Part shown: piece by piece, positions 1 to 5,711 of the stretch | Position numbering within the stretch: position 1 is the first letter of the stretch | Layout: every line of letters starts with the position of its first letter | Assembly: GCA_026713405.1 (NCBI GenBank) | Contig: JAPOON010000715.1 | Location: forward strand, 1-5,711 | From: Gammaproteobacteria bacterium | Lineage (GTDB): Bacteria > Pseudomonadota > Gammaproteobacteria > Pseudomonadales > Azotimanducaceae_A | DNA: 5,711 nt | Direction: 5' to 3' | The notes under the pieces: model-generated | Database searches by the model: none | The model's input: the letters and a program-made list of their open reading frames with translations, nothing else | What the model was told of the DNA's origin: nothing | Made by a program: the position numbers and the translations under genes

Positions 1-158
1 CGCTGCAGGATCACTTCCGCGCACACAAGAAGGACCACCATTCCCGGCGCAGTCTCATTCGCATGGTGAATCAGCGCCGCAAGTTGCTGGACTACCTCAG
101 GGAGAAAGACGGTGCGCGTTACCGGTCGCTGATCGAGCGCCTGGGATTGAGAAGGTAA
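1..158 (+). CDS. rpsO: 30S ribosomal protein S15, C-terminal part (5' end cut by window edge)
   Basis: Reading from base 3, 51 codons end in TAA at 156-158. The peptide contains [23 protein letters not shown] and the terminal LIERLGLRR, the signature of bacterial S15, and corresponds to about residues 39-89 of the 89-residue E. coli protein. S15 is a primary 16S rRNA-binding protein that binds the central domain of the small subunit and nucleates assembly of the platform; the His-Asp-His-His-Ser region seen here belongs to its conserved RNA-binding surface. The N-terminal 38 or so residues lie outside the window. pnp follows on the same strand after 61 bp, the order known from many Proteobacteria, where the two genes are co-transcribed. 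No frameshift or odd residue is visible. Confidence 0.97.
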   Translation, partial: LQDHFRAHKKDHHSRRSLIRMVNQRRKLLDYLREKDGARYRSLIERLGLRR

Positions 159-188
159 TCGCAGTACGCGTTCCACACCAGAATTCAT

Positions 189-205
189 GAGCGCCGCTCG
201 CGCTC
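189..205 (+). other. Small hairpin in the rpsO-pnp leader
   Basis: GAGCG at 189-193 is complementary to CGCTC at 201-205, giving a 5-bp GC-rich stem with a 7-base loop. It ends five bases before the pnp ribosome binding site. There is no T tract after it, so it is not an intrinsic terminator. In E. coli the pnp leader contains a hairpin cut by RNase III, which PNPase uses for autoregulation; a similar role here is only a guess, because this stem is much shorter. Confidence 0.3.
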
Positions 206-210
206 GAAAC

Positions 211-216
211 AAGGAG
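211..216 (+). promoter_or_regulatory. Ribosome binding site of pnp
   Basis: AAGGAG lies three bases before ATG 220 and six bases before TTG 223. It supports translation starting here and not at the in-frame ATG 187, which has no purine-rich site upstream. The spacing to ATG is short while the spacing to TTG is ideal, so which of the two adjacent codons is used is open; the protein differs by one residue. Confidence 0.75.
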
Positions 217-219
217 ATT

Positions 220-2322
220 ATGTTGAATCCAGTTATCAAGGAATTTCAGTTTGGCGATCAGACGGTACGGATAGAAACCGGGCGTGTCGCCAGGCAGGCA
301 ACAGGGGCCGCCATGGTGTATATCGGCGACATTGCGGTACTGACCACGGTGGTGGGTGTCGAAACGGCTCGCCCCGGACAGGCGTTTTTCCCGCTGACGG
401 TGAACTATCAGGAGAAGACCTATGCGGCGGGCAAGATTCCCGGCGGATTCTTCCGGCGGGAAGGACGACCTTCGGAAAAGGAAACACTGACCTGCCGGTT
501 GATCGACCGCCCCATCCGCCCGCTCTTCCCCAAGGGTTTCATGAACGAGGTACAGGTGATCCCGACAGTGATGTCGGTGGACAGGAACCGGGATCCGGAT
601 ATTGCCGCCATGATCGGCACGTCGGCGGCGCTGGCACTCTCGGGTATCCCCTTCGCCGGCCCGATCGGCGCGGCGCGGGTGGGCTACCGCAATAATGAAT
701 ACGTACTCAATCCGAGCCACTCGGAGTTGGAAGAGTCGGCACTGAACATGGTGGTGGCCGGTACGGACAGCGCCGTGCTCATGGTGGAGTCCGAGGCCAG
801 CGAGTTGAGCGAGGACGAGATGCTCGGCGCAGTGCTGTTCGCGCATCAGGAAATGCAGGTCGTCATTGAGGCGATCAAGGAACTGGCCCGGGAAGCGGGC
901 AAGCCGCCCTGGGACTGGCAGCCGGAACCCATCGATGAGACGCTTCTGAAATCTGTCGGCGACGCCGTCAACGGCGACCTTGGCGAAGCTTACCGAATCA
1001 CCGACAAGCTCGAGCGCCAGGCCCGGGTCGGTGAGTTGCGCCAGGCTGTGGTGGAGCGGTTCAGCGGCGCTGAAGATGCGCCCTACAGTGCCGATGCCGT
1101 AGCGGAAATGTTCGCCAAGGTGGAGAAAGACCTGGTACGCGGCCAGGTTCTCGACGGCCAACCCCGCATCGACGGCCGCGACTTGCGAACGGTACGGCCA
1201 ATCGACGTGGAGGTGGGCTTTCTGCCCAGGACCCACGGCTCGGCGATGTTCACCCGGGGCGAGACCCAGGCCATCGTCACGGCAACCCTGGGCACCCTCA
1301 GGGACGCGGCACTTATCGATGCGCTGGAAGGTACCTACAAGGACCACTTCATGCTGCACTACAACTTCCCGCCTTACTCCGTGGGGGAAGCCCGCATGAT
1401 GACCGGGCCGAAGCGACGTGAAATCGGCCACGGACGGCTGGCCCGCCGCGGCATTGCCGCGGTGCTGCCGAACGAAGAGGATTTCCCCTACACGCTCCGC
1501 GTGGTCTCGGAGATCACCGAGTCCAACGGTTCGAGTTCGATGGCGAGCGTATGCGGTTCATCGCTCGCGCTCATGGACGCCGGCGTGCCCCTCAAGGCGC
1601 CGGTGGCGGGCGTCGCCATGGGCCTCGTCAAGCAGGGTGAGAAGTTTGCCGTCCTCACCGACATCCTCGGCGATGAAGATCACCTCGGCGATATGGATTT
1701 CAAGGTGGCGGGTACGCCGAACGGCGTGACCGCGCTGCAGATGGACATCAAGATCGACGGGATCACCGAAGAGATCATGGAGACCGCCCTCGACCAGGCG
1801 CTCGAGGCCAGGCTGCATATCCTTGGCGAGATGAACAAGGTGATCTCGAGGTCGCGGGACGAGATATCCGAAAACGCGCCCGCCATGACGGTGGTCAACG
1901 TACATCCGGACAAGATTCGCGACGTGATCGGCAAGGGCGGGGCAACCATTCGCTCCATCGTTGACGAGACCGGGGCGGAGGTGGACATCGAGGACGACGG
2001 CACCGTGCGCATCTATGCCGACAATGCCGAGAGCAAGGATGCCGCGGTGGCCAGGGTCCAGGAAATCACCGCGGAAGCGGAGGTCGGCCGCATCTACAAC
2101 GGCCGCGTCGAGCGGATCGTCGACTTCGGCGCCTTCATCAGCATCCTGCCGGGCAAGGACGGCCTGCTGCACATTTCCCAGATCGCCAAGGAACGGGTCG
2201 AGACCGTGGGCGACTACCTGGAAGAGGGGCAGATGATCGACGTGGTGGTGCTCGATGTGGATCAGCGCGGCCGCATCAAGCTCAGCATGAAGGAAGTGGA
2301 GAATTACGCCGAATCGGCCTGA
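220..2322 (+). CDS. pnp: Polyribonucleotide nucleotidyltransferase (polynucleotide phosphorylase, PNPase)
   Basis: PNPase degrades RNA processively 3' to 5' using phosphate and releases nucleoside diphosphates; it can also add tails in reverse. It works as a cytoplasmic trimer and in many gammaproteobacteria joins the RNase E degradosome. The 700-residue product starts with [12 protein letters not shown], as in homologues. Domains in order: first RNase PH domain (about 10-140, with [10 protein letters not shown]), all-helical linker domain (about 145-230), catalytic second RNase PH domain (about 310-545), KH domain (about 550-610, GKGG at 571-574) and S1 domain (about 622-692). Active-site residues are present: the Ser-Ser-Ser run at 438-440, and Asp487, Asp493 and Lys495 within the [11 protein letters not shown] block, matching E. 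coli Asp486, Asp492 and Lys494. The protein stops a few residues after the S1 domain, so it lacks the Ala/Pro-rich tail of the 711-residue E. coli enzyme. The start at 220 is chosen over ATG 187 because of the AAGGAG site and homologue length. Confidence 0.98.
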   Translation: MLNPVIKEFQFGDQTVRIETGRVARQATGAAMVYIGDIAVLTTVVGVETARPGQAFFPLTVNYQEKTYAAGKIPGGFFRREGRPSEKETLTCRLIDRPIRPLFPKGFMNEVQVIPTVMSVDRNRDPDIAAMIGTSAALALSGIPFAGPIGAARVGYRNNEYVLNPSHSELEESALNMVVAGTDSAVLMVESEASELSEDEMLGAVLFAHQEMQVVIEAIKELAREAGKPPWDWQPEPIDETLLKSVGDAVNGDLGEAYRITDKLERQARVGELRQAVVERFSGAEDAPYSADAVAEMFAKVEKDLVRGQVLDGQPRIDGRDLRTVRPIDVEVGFLPRTHGSAMFTRGETQAIVTATLGTLRDAALIDALEGTYKDHFMLHYNFPPYSVGEARMMTGPKRREIGHGRLARRGIAAVLPNEEDFPYTLRVVSEITESNGSSSMASVCGSSLALMDAGVPLKAPVAGVAMGLVKQGEKFAVLTDILGDEDHLGDMDFKVAGTPNGVTALQMDIKIDGITEEIMETALDQALEARLHILGEMNKVISRSRDEISENAPAMTVVNVHPDKIRDVIGKGGATIRSIVDETGAEVDIEDDGTVRIYADNAESKDAAVARVQEITAEAEVGRIYNGRVERIVDFGAFISILPGKDGLLHISQIAKERVETVGDYLEEGQMIDVVVLDVDQRGRIKLSMKEVENYAESA

Positions 2323-2340
2323 TTCCGTTCCGCAGGTCTG

Positions 2341-2385
2341 GCCCGGTTCCGGGCGGCGCGTCGTTGCGTGCCGCACCGACCGGGC
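2341..2385. terminator. Long imperfect hairpin between convergent genes, probable bidirectional transcription end
   Basis: GCCCGGT at 2341-2347 pairs with ACCGGGC at 2379-2385. Inside it, CGG 2350-2352 can pair with CCG 2376-2378, and GCGGCGCG 2353-2360 pairs with CGTGCCGC 2367-2374 (one G-U on the + transcript) around a 6-base loop. In total about 18 base pairs with small bulges are possible. It begins 18 bp after the pnp stop and ends 13 bp before the stop codon of the convergent oxidoreductase gene, a usual place for a shared terminator. Neither side has a clear T tract, so it may act as an mRNA 3'-end stabiliser or a weak or factor-assisted terminator instead of a classic intrinsic one. 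Confidence 0.55.
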
Positions 2386-2398
2386 AATGCGGGATCGA

Positions 2399-3265
2399 TT
2401 ACAGGTCGGCGTACTCCTCGATTCGGGACTTCCAGGCCAGCGCATCCTCCGGCGTCTGGATGGCGACTGTCATGCCCGGCATGGGGCTGACCGGTACGAG
2501 GACTCTCGAGACGCCAAGGGCGGCCAGGCGTTGGAGATCCTCGAGGTCTTCGGGAGCGCTTGCCGTGATTTCCATGGCATCGGGGTCGCGGCCGATTTCC
2601 TGCGCTGATTGCCGCGCCAGTTCGATCAGATCCTCCGGAGTTCCGCGGGCCGGGAAGAATCCGTCGCCCAGCCTTCCTGCGCGCCGGGCGGCGGCCTTCG
2701 AGTGTCCGCCGATGATAATGGGGACAGTCCCTTTGGGCGGCTGCGGTAAACAGTAGGTCTGGTCGAAGTTCACGTATCGGCCGTGAAAGCTGGGCATCTC
2801 CATGCTCCAGAGCGCGCGCATGGCGGCGATGTATTCATCGGTGCGTTCGCCTCGCCCTGCAAAGGGGGCGCCGATGGTGTCGAACTCCTCCTTGAGCCAT
2901 CCCACGCCGATGCCGAGCAGCATGCGGCCACCCGACAGGCAATCGAGGGTCGCTACCTGCTTGGCGATGATTACCGGGTTGTGCTGGGGCAGGATCAGGA
3001 TGCCGGTTGCGAGGCGTATACGCGTCGTCGCGGCGGCAACGTAGGACAGCCAGATCAGGGGGTCGGGGATGGGAAAGTCGTCGCGGGGGCTCATGCGGCC
3101 GCTCGGCGAGTATGGATAGGTGGATTCGTATCCCGCGGGAATGACCGTGTGTTCCACGGTCCAGGCAGACTCGAATCCCGCTTCTTCGCCTGCCTGCAGC
3201 AGTTCGACGGCGTTTGCCGGGTCCGTGTATCGCCCGATGTTGCAGTAGCGCAGTCCGAATTTCAT
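2399..3265 (-). CDS. LLM-class (luciferase-like) F420/flavin-dependent oxidoreductase
   Basis: The 288-residue product has the luciferase-like monooxygenase TIM-barrel pattern: an N-terminal strand MKFGLRY, an early helix followed by GFESAWTVEH (30-39), ATGILILPQHNP (86-97), AKQVATLDCLSGGRMLLGIGVGW (101-123, the best-kept block of the family), and PIIIGGHS (182-189) before GRLGDGFFP (198-205). It most resembles the subgroup annotated as probable F420-dependent oxidoreductase of the Rv2161c type. Members are cytoplasmic and use F420 or FMN; the cofactor and substrate here cannot be told from sequence. There is no signal peptide. It is the last gene of the minus-strand group, 74 bp after the PQQ dehydrogenase, and ends in TAA just before the convergent hairpin. 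The start has AAGGGAG 13 bases upstream, rather far, and a weak AGAGA nearer. Family assignment is firm, function is not. Confidence 0.9.
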   Translation of the reverse strand: MKFGLRYCNIGRYTDPANAVELLQAGEEAGFESAWTVEHTVIPAGYESTYPYSPSGRMSPRDDFPIPDPLIWLSYVAAATTRIRLATGILILPQHNPVIIAKQVATLDCLSGGRMLLGIGVGWLKEEFDTIGAPFAGRGERTDEYIAAMRALWSMEMPSFHGRYVNFDQTYCLPQPPKGTVPIIIGGHSKAAARRAGRLGDGFFPARGTPEDLIELARQSAQEIGRDPDAMEITASAPEDLEDLQRLAALGVSRVLVPVSPMPGMTVAIQTPEDALAWKSRIEEYADL

Positions 3266-3278
3266 GCTTTCTCTGAAT

Positions 3279-3285
3279 CTCCCTT
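3279..3285 (-). promoter_or_regulatory. Possible ribosome binding site of the LLM oxidoreductase gene
   Basis: On the minus strand AAGGGAG lies here, 13 bases before the ATG at 3265-3263. That is longer than the usual 5-9 bases. A weaker AGAGA sits 5 bases before the start. Together they support the chosen ATG; no earlier in-frame start with a better site was recognised. Confidence 0.4.
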
Positions 3286-3339
3286 CCTGGAGTCCTGCCC
3301 CCGTGCGGCTCTGCGTGCACCCGGGCCGGAGAGTGGCGG

Positions 3340-4440
3340 TCAGGGTCCCGCGGCGGGCTTGACGCGCAACACGCTGCCCTCGGCGCTGTCCGTCAACAGG
3401 TACAGGTAGCCGTCGGGACCCGCCCGCACATCGCGCAGGCGCATGCCGAGTTCCGTGAACAGTATCTCCTCACCGACCGCCTCGCCGTCCTCGAGATCGA
3501 CCCGGCGTACGGATTGCTCCACCAGGGCGGCGACGAAAATGTCGCCCTGCCAATCCGGGAAAGCCATGCCGTCATAATAGGCGAGGCCGGCGGGTGCTAT
3601 GGAGGGGGTCCAGTAAAGGACGGGCTGTTCCATGCCCGGATGCTCGGTGTAGGGGGAAATGTAAGAGCCGGAATAGTCCATCCCGTAGGTGATCGCCGGC
3701 CAGCCGTAGTTGTTGCCCGGCTCGATGCGATTGAGTTCGTCGCCGCCCCGGGGACCGTGTTCGTGCAGGTAAACGCCTTGTGGCGTAGCGACGATTCCCT
3801 GTTGATTGCGGTGGCCGTAGGACCAGACTTCCGGGCGCGCGTCGTCGCGGCCGACGAACGGGTTGTCCCGGGGTATCGAACCGTCCGGGCCGATGCGCAG
3901 GGTCTTGCCGAGAAGGCTGCCGAGATCGAACGCCTGTTCGCGGTAGTCGAACCCGTCGCCGGAAACGATGAGCAGCGTACCGTCGGCGAGAAAGGCCATC
4001 CGGCCGCCGAAATGGTGCGGTGTGTCCTTGTCGGGCTCGCCGATCAGGATCTCTTCGAAACCGGACAGCGACGCACCGTCGAAGCGGGCCCGCCCGACGG
4101 CGAGGCGGTTGGCGCTGCGGGTGCCCTGGGAATAGGAGAGATACACCTGGCGGTTGGCGGTGAAATCCGGGTCGAGAACAATGTCGAAGAAGCCGCCCTG
4201 GCCCTGCACGTAGGTGTCCGGCACCCCGGCGACGGGGGTCGGGTCGAGGCGGTCGTCACGAACGATGCGCAGGCGCCCCTCCCGCTCCGTGACGAGCATG
4301 CCTCCATCGGGCAGAAAAGCCAGCGACCAGGGGAAGGCCAGCCCTTCGGCGACCGTTTCCACCTCGTAGTCTTGAGCGGCGATGTGCCCGCCCCAGCCGG
4401 CACAGAGGACGAAGACCGACAGTCGGAGGAGAAGCTTCAT
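3340..4440 (-). CDS. PQQ-dependent aldose sugar dehydrogenase, soluble YliI/Asd type (glucose/sorbosone dehydrogenase family)
   Basis: The 366-residue product starts with a signal peptide (positive Lys2 and Arg6, hydrophobic 7-16, likely cleavage after Ala-Ala-Gln near 23), so it acts in the periplasm. The rest is a six-bladed beta-propeller of the glucose/sorbosone dehydrogenase family and matches E. coli YliI in length and blocks: FPWSLAFLPDGGMLVTER (36-53), GQGGFFDIVLDPDF (80-93), HHFGGRMAF (142-150), WSYGHRNQQG (206-215), HEHGPRGGDELN (226-237), NNYGWP (243-248) and RLRDVRAGPDGYLYLLTD (334-351). Family members oxidise aldose sugars to lactones with PQQ and calcium, passing electrons to an external acceptor. 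The His in HFGGR is the likely catalytic base. ATG at 4440-4438 is chosen because the signal peptide follows directly and it overlaps the stop of the upstream membrane-protein gene by ATGA, suggesting translational coupling. No PQQ synthesis genes are in the window. Confidence 0.93.
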   Translation of the reverse strand: MKLLLRLSVFVLCAGWGGHIAAQDYEVETVAEGLAFPWSLAFLPDGGMLVTEREGRLRIVRDDRLDPTPVAGVPDTYVQGQGGFFDIVLDPDFTANRQVYLSYSQGTRSANRLAVGRARFDGASLSGFEEILIGEPDKDTPHHFGGRMAFLADGTLLIVSGDGFDYREQAFDLGSLLGKTLRIGPDGSIPRDNPFVGRDDARPEVWSYGHRNQQGIVATPQGVYLHEHGPRGGDELNRIEPGNNYGWPAITYGMDYSGSYISPYTEHPGMEQPVLYWTPSIAPAGLAYYDGMAFPDWQGDIFVAALVEQSVRRVDLEDGEAVGEEILFTELGMRLRDVRAGPDGYLYLLTDSAEGSVLRVKPAAGP

Positions 4441-4886
4441 TCGGGGAGCTTCCAGGCCATCACCCGGGCGAACAGCCAGCCTGCGACCCCGCATGCCAGG
4501 GCCTGCCCAAGCAGGCCGAGCGGCATGCGCGCCCCACCGATGATGGTGCCGCCGGCAAAATATCGAATGACCAGAATCGCCGTGACGATGGCGGCGCCGC
4601 CCGCTACCGCGAACCAGAACGGACGTGGGCCCGGCACCCAGCGCAACAGGACCGTGGCGATGACGAAAGCCGGCAGGAACGCCACCGCCGCAATAAGGGC
4701 GTAGAGCGGCCCCATGCCGATGATGTCATGCACGGTCGCCGACAGCCGGTCCGCCAGCGGCACGTCGATACCGAATCCGCCCAACCCGTTGAGCGTGAAC
4801 TGGGTGGAGGCAGCACATCCCAGTACCGCGGCAGCGGCGACGGCCGCGAGGTAGGCCGCGGGTATTCGTAGCCAGAGGGGTTTCAT
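4437..4886 (-). CDS. Small integral membrane protein of unknown function, four predicted membrane segments
   Basis: The 149-residue product is mostly hydrophobic. Predicted membrane segments are about 8-27, 57-80, 90-109 and 122-141. Positive residues fall at the N-terminus (Lys2, Arg7), in the loop RWVPGPR (82-88) and after the last segment (RVMAWK), so both ends should face the cytoplasm, leaving a periplasmic loop of about 28-56 with the stretch STQFTLNGLGGFGIDVP. I do not recognise a named family and assign no function. An alternative reading is a lipoprotein-like signal ending at Cys24 (Val-Leu-Gly-Cys), but Leu before Gly is a poor lipobox. Its TGA stop overlaps the ATG of the PQQ sugar dehydrogenase, so the two are probably made together; it could be a membrane partner or quinone-side electron acceptor of that enzyme, which is pure inference. 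It has no clear Shine-Dalgarno site. Confidence 0.82.
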   Translation of the reverse strand: MKPLWLRIPAAYLAAVAAAAVLGCAASTQFTLNGLGGFGIDVPLADRLSATVHDIIGMGPLYALIAAVAFLPAFVIATVLLRWVPGPRPFWFAVAGGAAIVTAILVIRYFAGGTIIGGARMPLGLLGQALACGVAGWLFARVMAWKLPE

Positions 4887-4892
4887 GGCGCC

Positions 4893-4898
4893 AGTATA
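4893..4898 (-). promoter_or_regulatory. Possible -10 box for the membrane protein/PQQ dehydrogenase/LLM unit
   Basis: On the minus strand TATACT (one mismatch to TATAAT) lies six bases before the ATG of the membrane-protein gene. A start of transcription about seven bases downstream would fall on or next to the ATG, giving a leaderless mRNA, which fits the lack of a Shine-Dalgarno site. No convincing -35 box is seen 16-18 bases upstream, so this is a weak call; readthrough from acs is an alternative. Confidence 0.3.
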
Positions 4899-4960
4899 CG
4901 GAACTTCGATCGTCGGGCTACCCGGTGCTCCACGCGCCGGTGGGGCCGTGCCGACGCTGC

Positions 4961-5711
4961 CTATCCCTGCACCGACCGGTTGGCTGTCAGGTCCTCGAGG
5001 ACGCCTGGGTCCGCCAGGGTGGTGGTGTCGCCCAGGTCGTCCAGGTCGTCCGCCGCAATCTTGCGCAATATGCGGCGCATGATCTTCCCGGAACGGGTCT
5101 TTGGCAGTCCGGGCGAGAATTGAATGACATCCGGTCGGGCGAACGGCCCGATTTCCCGGCGCACCAGGGCAATCAGTTCCTTTAGCAACTCGTCGGGATC
5201 CTCGTTGCTGCCTGCCATCAACGTTACGAAAGCATAGATGCCCTCGCCCTTGATGGTGTGGGGATAGCCGACCACTGCCGCTTCCGCCACCTGCGAATGC
5301 AGCACCAGCGCGCTTTCGACCTCGGCGGTACCGATGCGGTGGCCGGAGACGTTCATGACATCGTCCACCCGTCCGGTGATCCAGTAGTAACCGTCGGCAT
5401 CGCGGCGGGCGCCGTCTCCGGTGAAGTAGAAGCCCGGGTAAGCGGCGTAGTAGGTGTCGACCGCGCGCTGGTGATCGCCGTAGACGGTACGAAGCTGCCC
5501 CGGCCAGGATGCGGTGATCACCAGGTTGCCGGACGCTTCGGTCTCTTCGATCACCCTGCCTTCCGTATCGACCAGGGCAGGGCGCACCCCGAAGAACGGC
5601 CGCGTTGCACTGCCGGGCTTCAGGGCCGTCGCGCCGGGCAGCGGCGTGATCATGATTCCGCCGGTTTCCGTCTGCCACCAGGTATCGACGATGGGGCAGC
5701 GGCGGTCCCCC
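4961..5711 (-). CDS. acs: Acetyl-CoA synthetase, AMP-forming, C-terminal part (5' end beyond right window edge)
   Basis: The enzyme activates acetate with ATP to acetyl-AMP and then forms acetyl-CoA in the cytoplasm. The 249 codons present end in TAG at 4963-4961 and correspond to about the last 250 of the roughly 650 residues usual for Acs. Seen in order: [10 protein letters not shown] (ATP/acetate-site motif), [41 protein letters not shown], then the hinge motif [13 protein letters not shown] with its Asp pair, GTAEVESAL, and the C-terminal lid with [17 protein letters not shown]. The Lys of SGKIMRR (codon 5086-5084) is the residue acetylated and deacetylated by Pat/CobB-type enzymes in Salmonella, so the same control is plausible. 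The end [10 protein letters not shown] is typical of Acs. The frame is open to the window edge with no sign of damage. The next gene on this strand begins 74 bp downstream, with no strong terminator visible between them. Confidence 0.97.
   Translation of the reverse strand, partial: GDRRCPIVDTWWQTETGGIMITPLPGATALKPGSATRPFFGVRPALVDTEGRVIEETEASGNLVITASWPGQLRTVYGDHQRAVDTYYAAYPGFYFTGDGARRDADGYYWITGRVDDVMNVSGHRIGTAEVESALVLHSQVAEAAVVGYPHTIKGEGIYAFVTLMAGSNEDPDELLKELIALVRREIGPFARPDVIQFSPGLPKTRSGKIMRRILRKIAADDLDDLGDTTTLADPGVLEDLTANRSVQG

Noticed and set aside
187..219. ATG 187 as start of pnp, adding 11 residues.
   Set aside because: It has no ribosome binding site, and the added residues ([11 protein letters not shown]) are the translation of the leader hairpin and the ribosome binding site.
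97..1431. A 444-codon open frame on the minus strand, opposite rpsO and pnp.
   Set aside because: It lies opposite a fully conserved pnp frame, has low-complexity Arg/His/Gly-rich composition typical of antisense frames in GC-rich genes, and shows no recognisable domain.
1558..2445. A 295-codon open frame on the minus strand, opposite the 3' half of pnp and the spacer.
   Set aside because: It is the antisense shadow of the conserved catalytic, KH and S1 regions of PNPase; its His/Asp/Val-rich composition mirrors pnp codon use and it would cross the hairpin.
4441..4494. An earlier start for the PQQ dehydrogenase, adding 18 residues.
   Set aside because: It would bury the signal peptide behind an Arg-rich stretch that overlaps the membrane-protein gene; the ATG at 4440 directly precedes a normal signal peptide.
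3514..4704. A 396-codon open frame on the plus strand, opposite the PQQ dehydrogenase and membrane-protein genes.
   Set aside because: The opposite strand encodes a clear dehydrogenase with all family motifs, and this frame has no recognisable domain.
5026..5054. Tandem CCAGGTCGT repeat within the acs 3' end, coding for DDLDDLGD.
   Set aside because: The protein segment has the same length as in E. coli Acs, so it is not an expansion; it is chance similarity of Asp-Asp-Leu codons.
4887..5678. In-frame upstream extension of the membrane-protein gene into acs, which would give a 413-aa protein.
   Set aside because: The extension runs through acs coding sequence in the wrong frame and is Arg/Gly/Pro-rich without any fold; the hydrophobic protein starts naturally at 4886.

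Overview
The window looks like the chromosome of a high-GC gammaproteobacterium. The evidence is an rpsO-pnp pair in the classic order, PNPase and S15 sequences that resemble the enteric proteins along their length, and an acetyl-CoA synthetase C-terminus of the same type. All genes share GC-rich codon use, and I see no insertion sequence, prophage, integrase, tRNA, rRNA or CRISPR array. The exact genus cannot be read from the sequence.

Left part, + strand (1-2322): the 3' end of rpsO (ribosomal protein S15) is followed 61 bp later by a complete pnp (polynucleotide phosphorylase, 700 aa). No terminator is visible between them, so co-transcription is likely. Between pnp and the convergent gene on the other strand lies a 76-bp spacer that can fold into a long hairpin, probably a shared transcription end.

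Right part, - strand (2399-5711), in order of transcription: the C-terminal 249 codons of an AMP-forming acetyl-CoA synthetase (acs, cut by the right window edge); a 149-aa protein with four predicted membrane segments; an exported soluble PQQ-dependent aldose sugar dehydrogenase of the YliI/Asd type, whose start codon overlaps the previous stop codon (ATGA); and a 288-aa luciferase-like (LLM) flavin/F420-type oxidoreductase. The last three genes are closely spaced and probably form one transcription unit. The 74-bp gap after acs holds a TATACT box very close to the membrane-protein start, so that unit may have its own promoter.

The left half is RNA metabolism and translation housekeeping. 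The right half is carbon and redox metabolism: acetate activation, periplasmic sugar oxidation and an unassigned oxidoreductase. No intergenic stretch exceeds 76 bp. I see no clear new system. The most interesting part is the translationally coupled membrane protein plus PQQ dehydrogenase, with the LLM enzyme whose cofactor and substrate are unknown.
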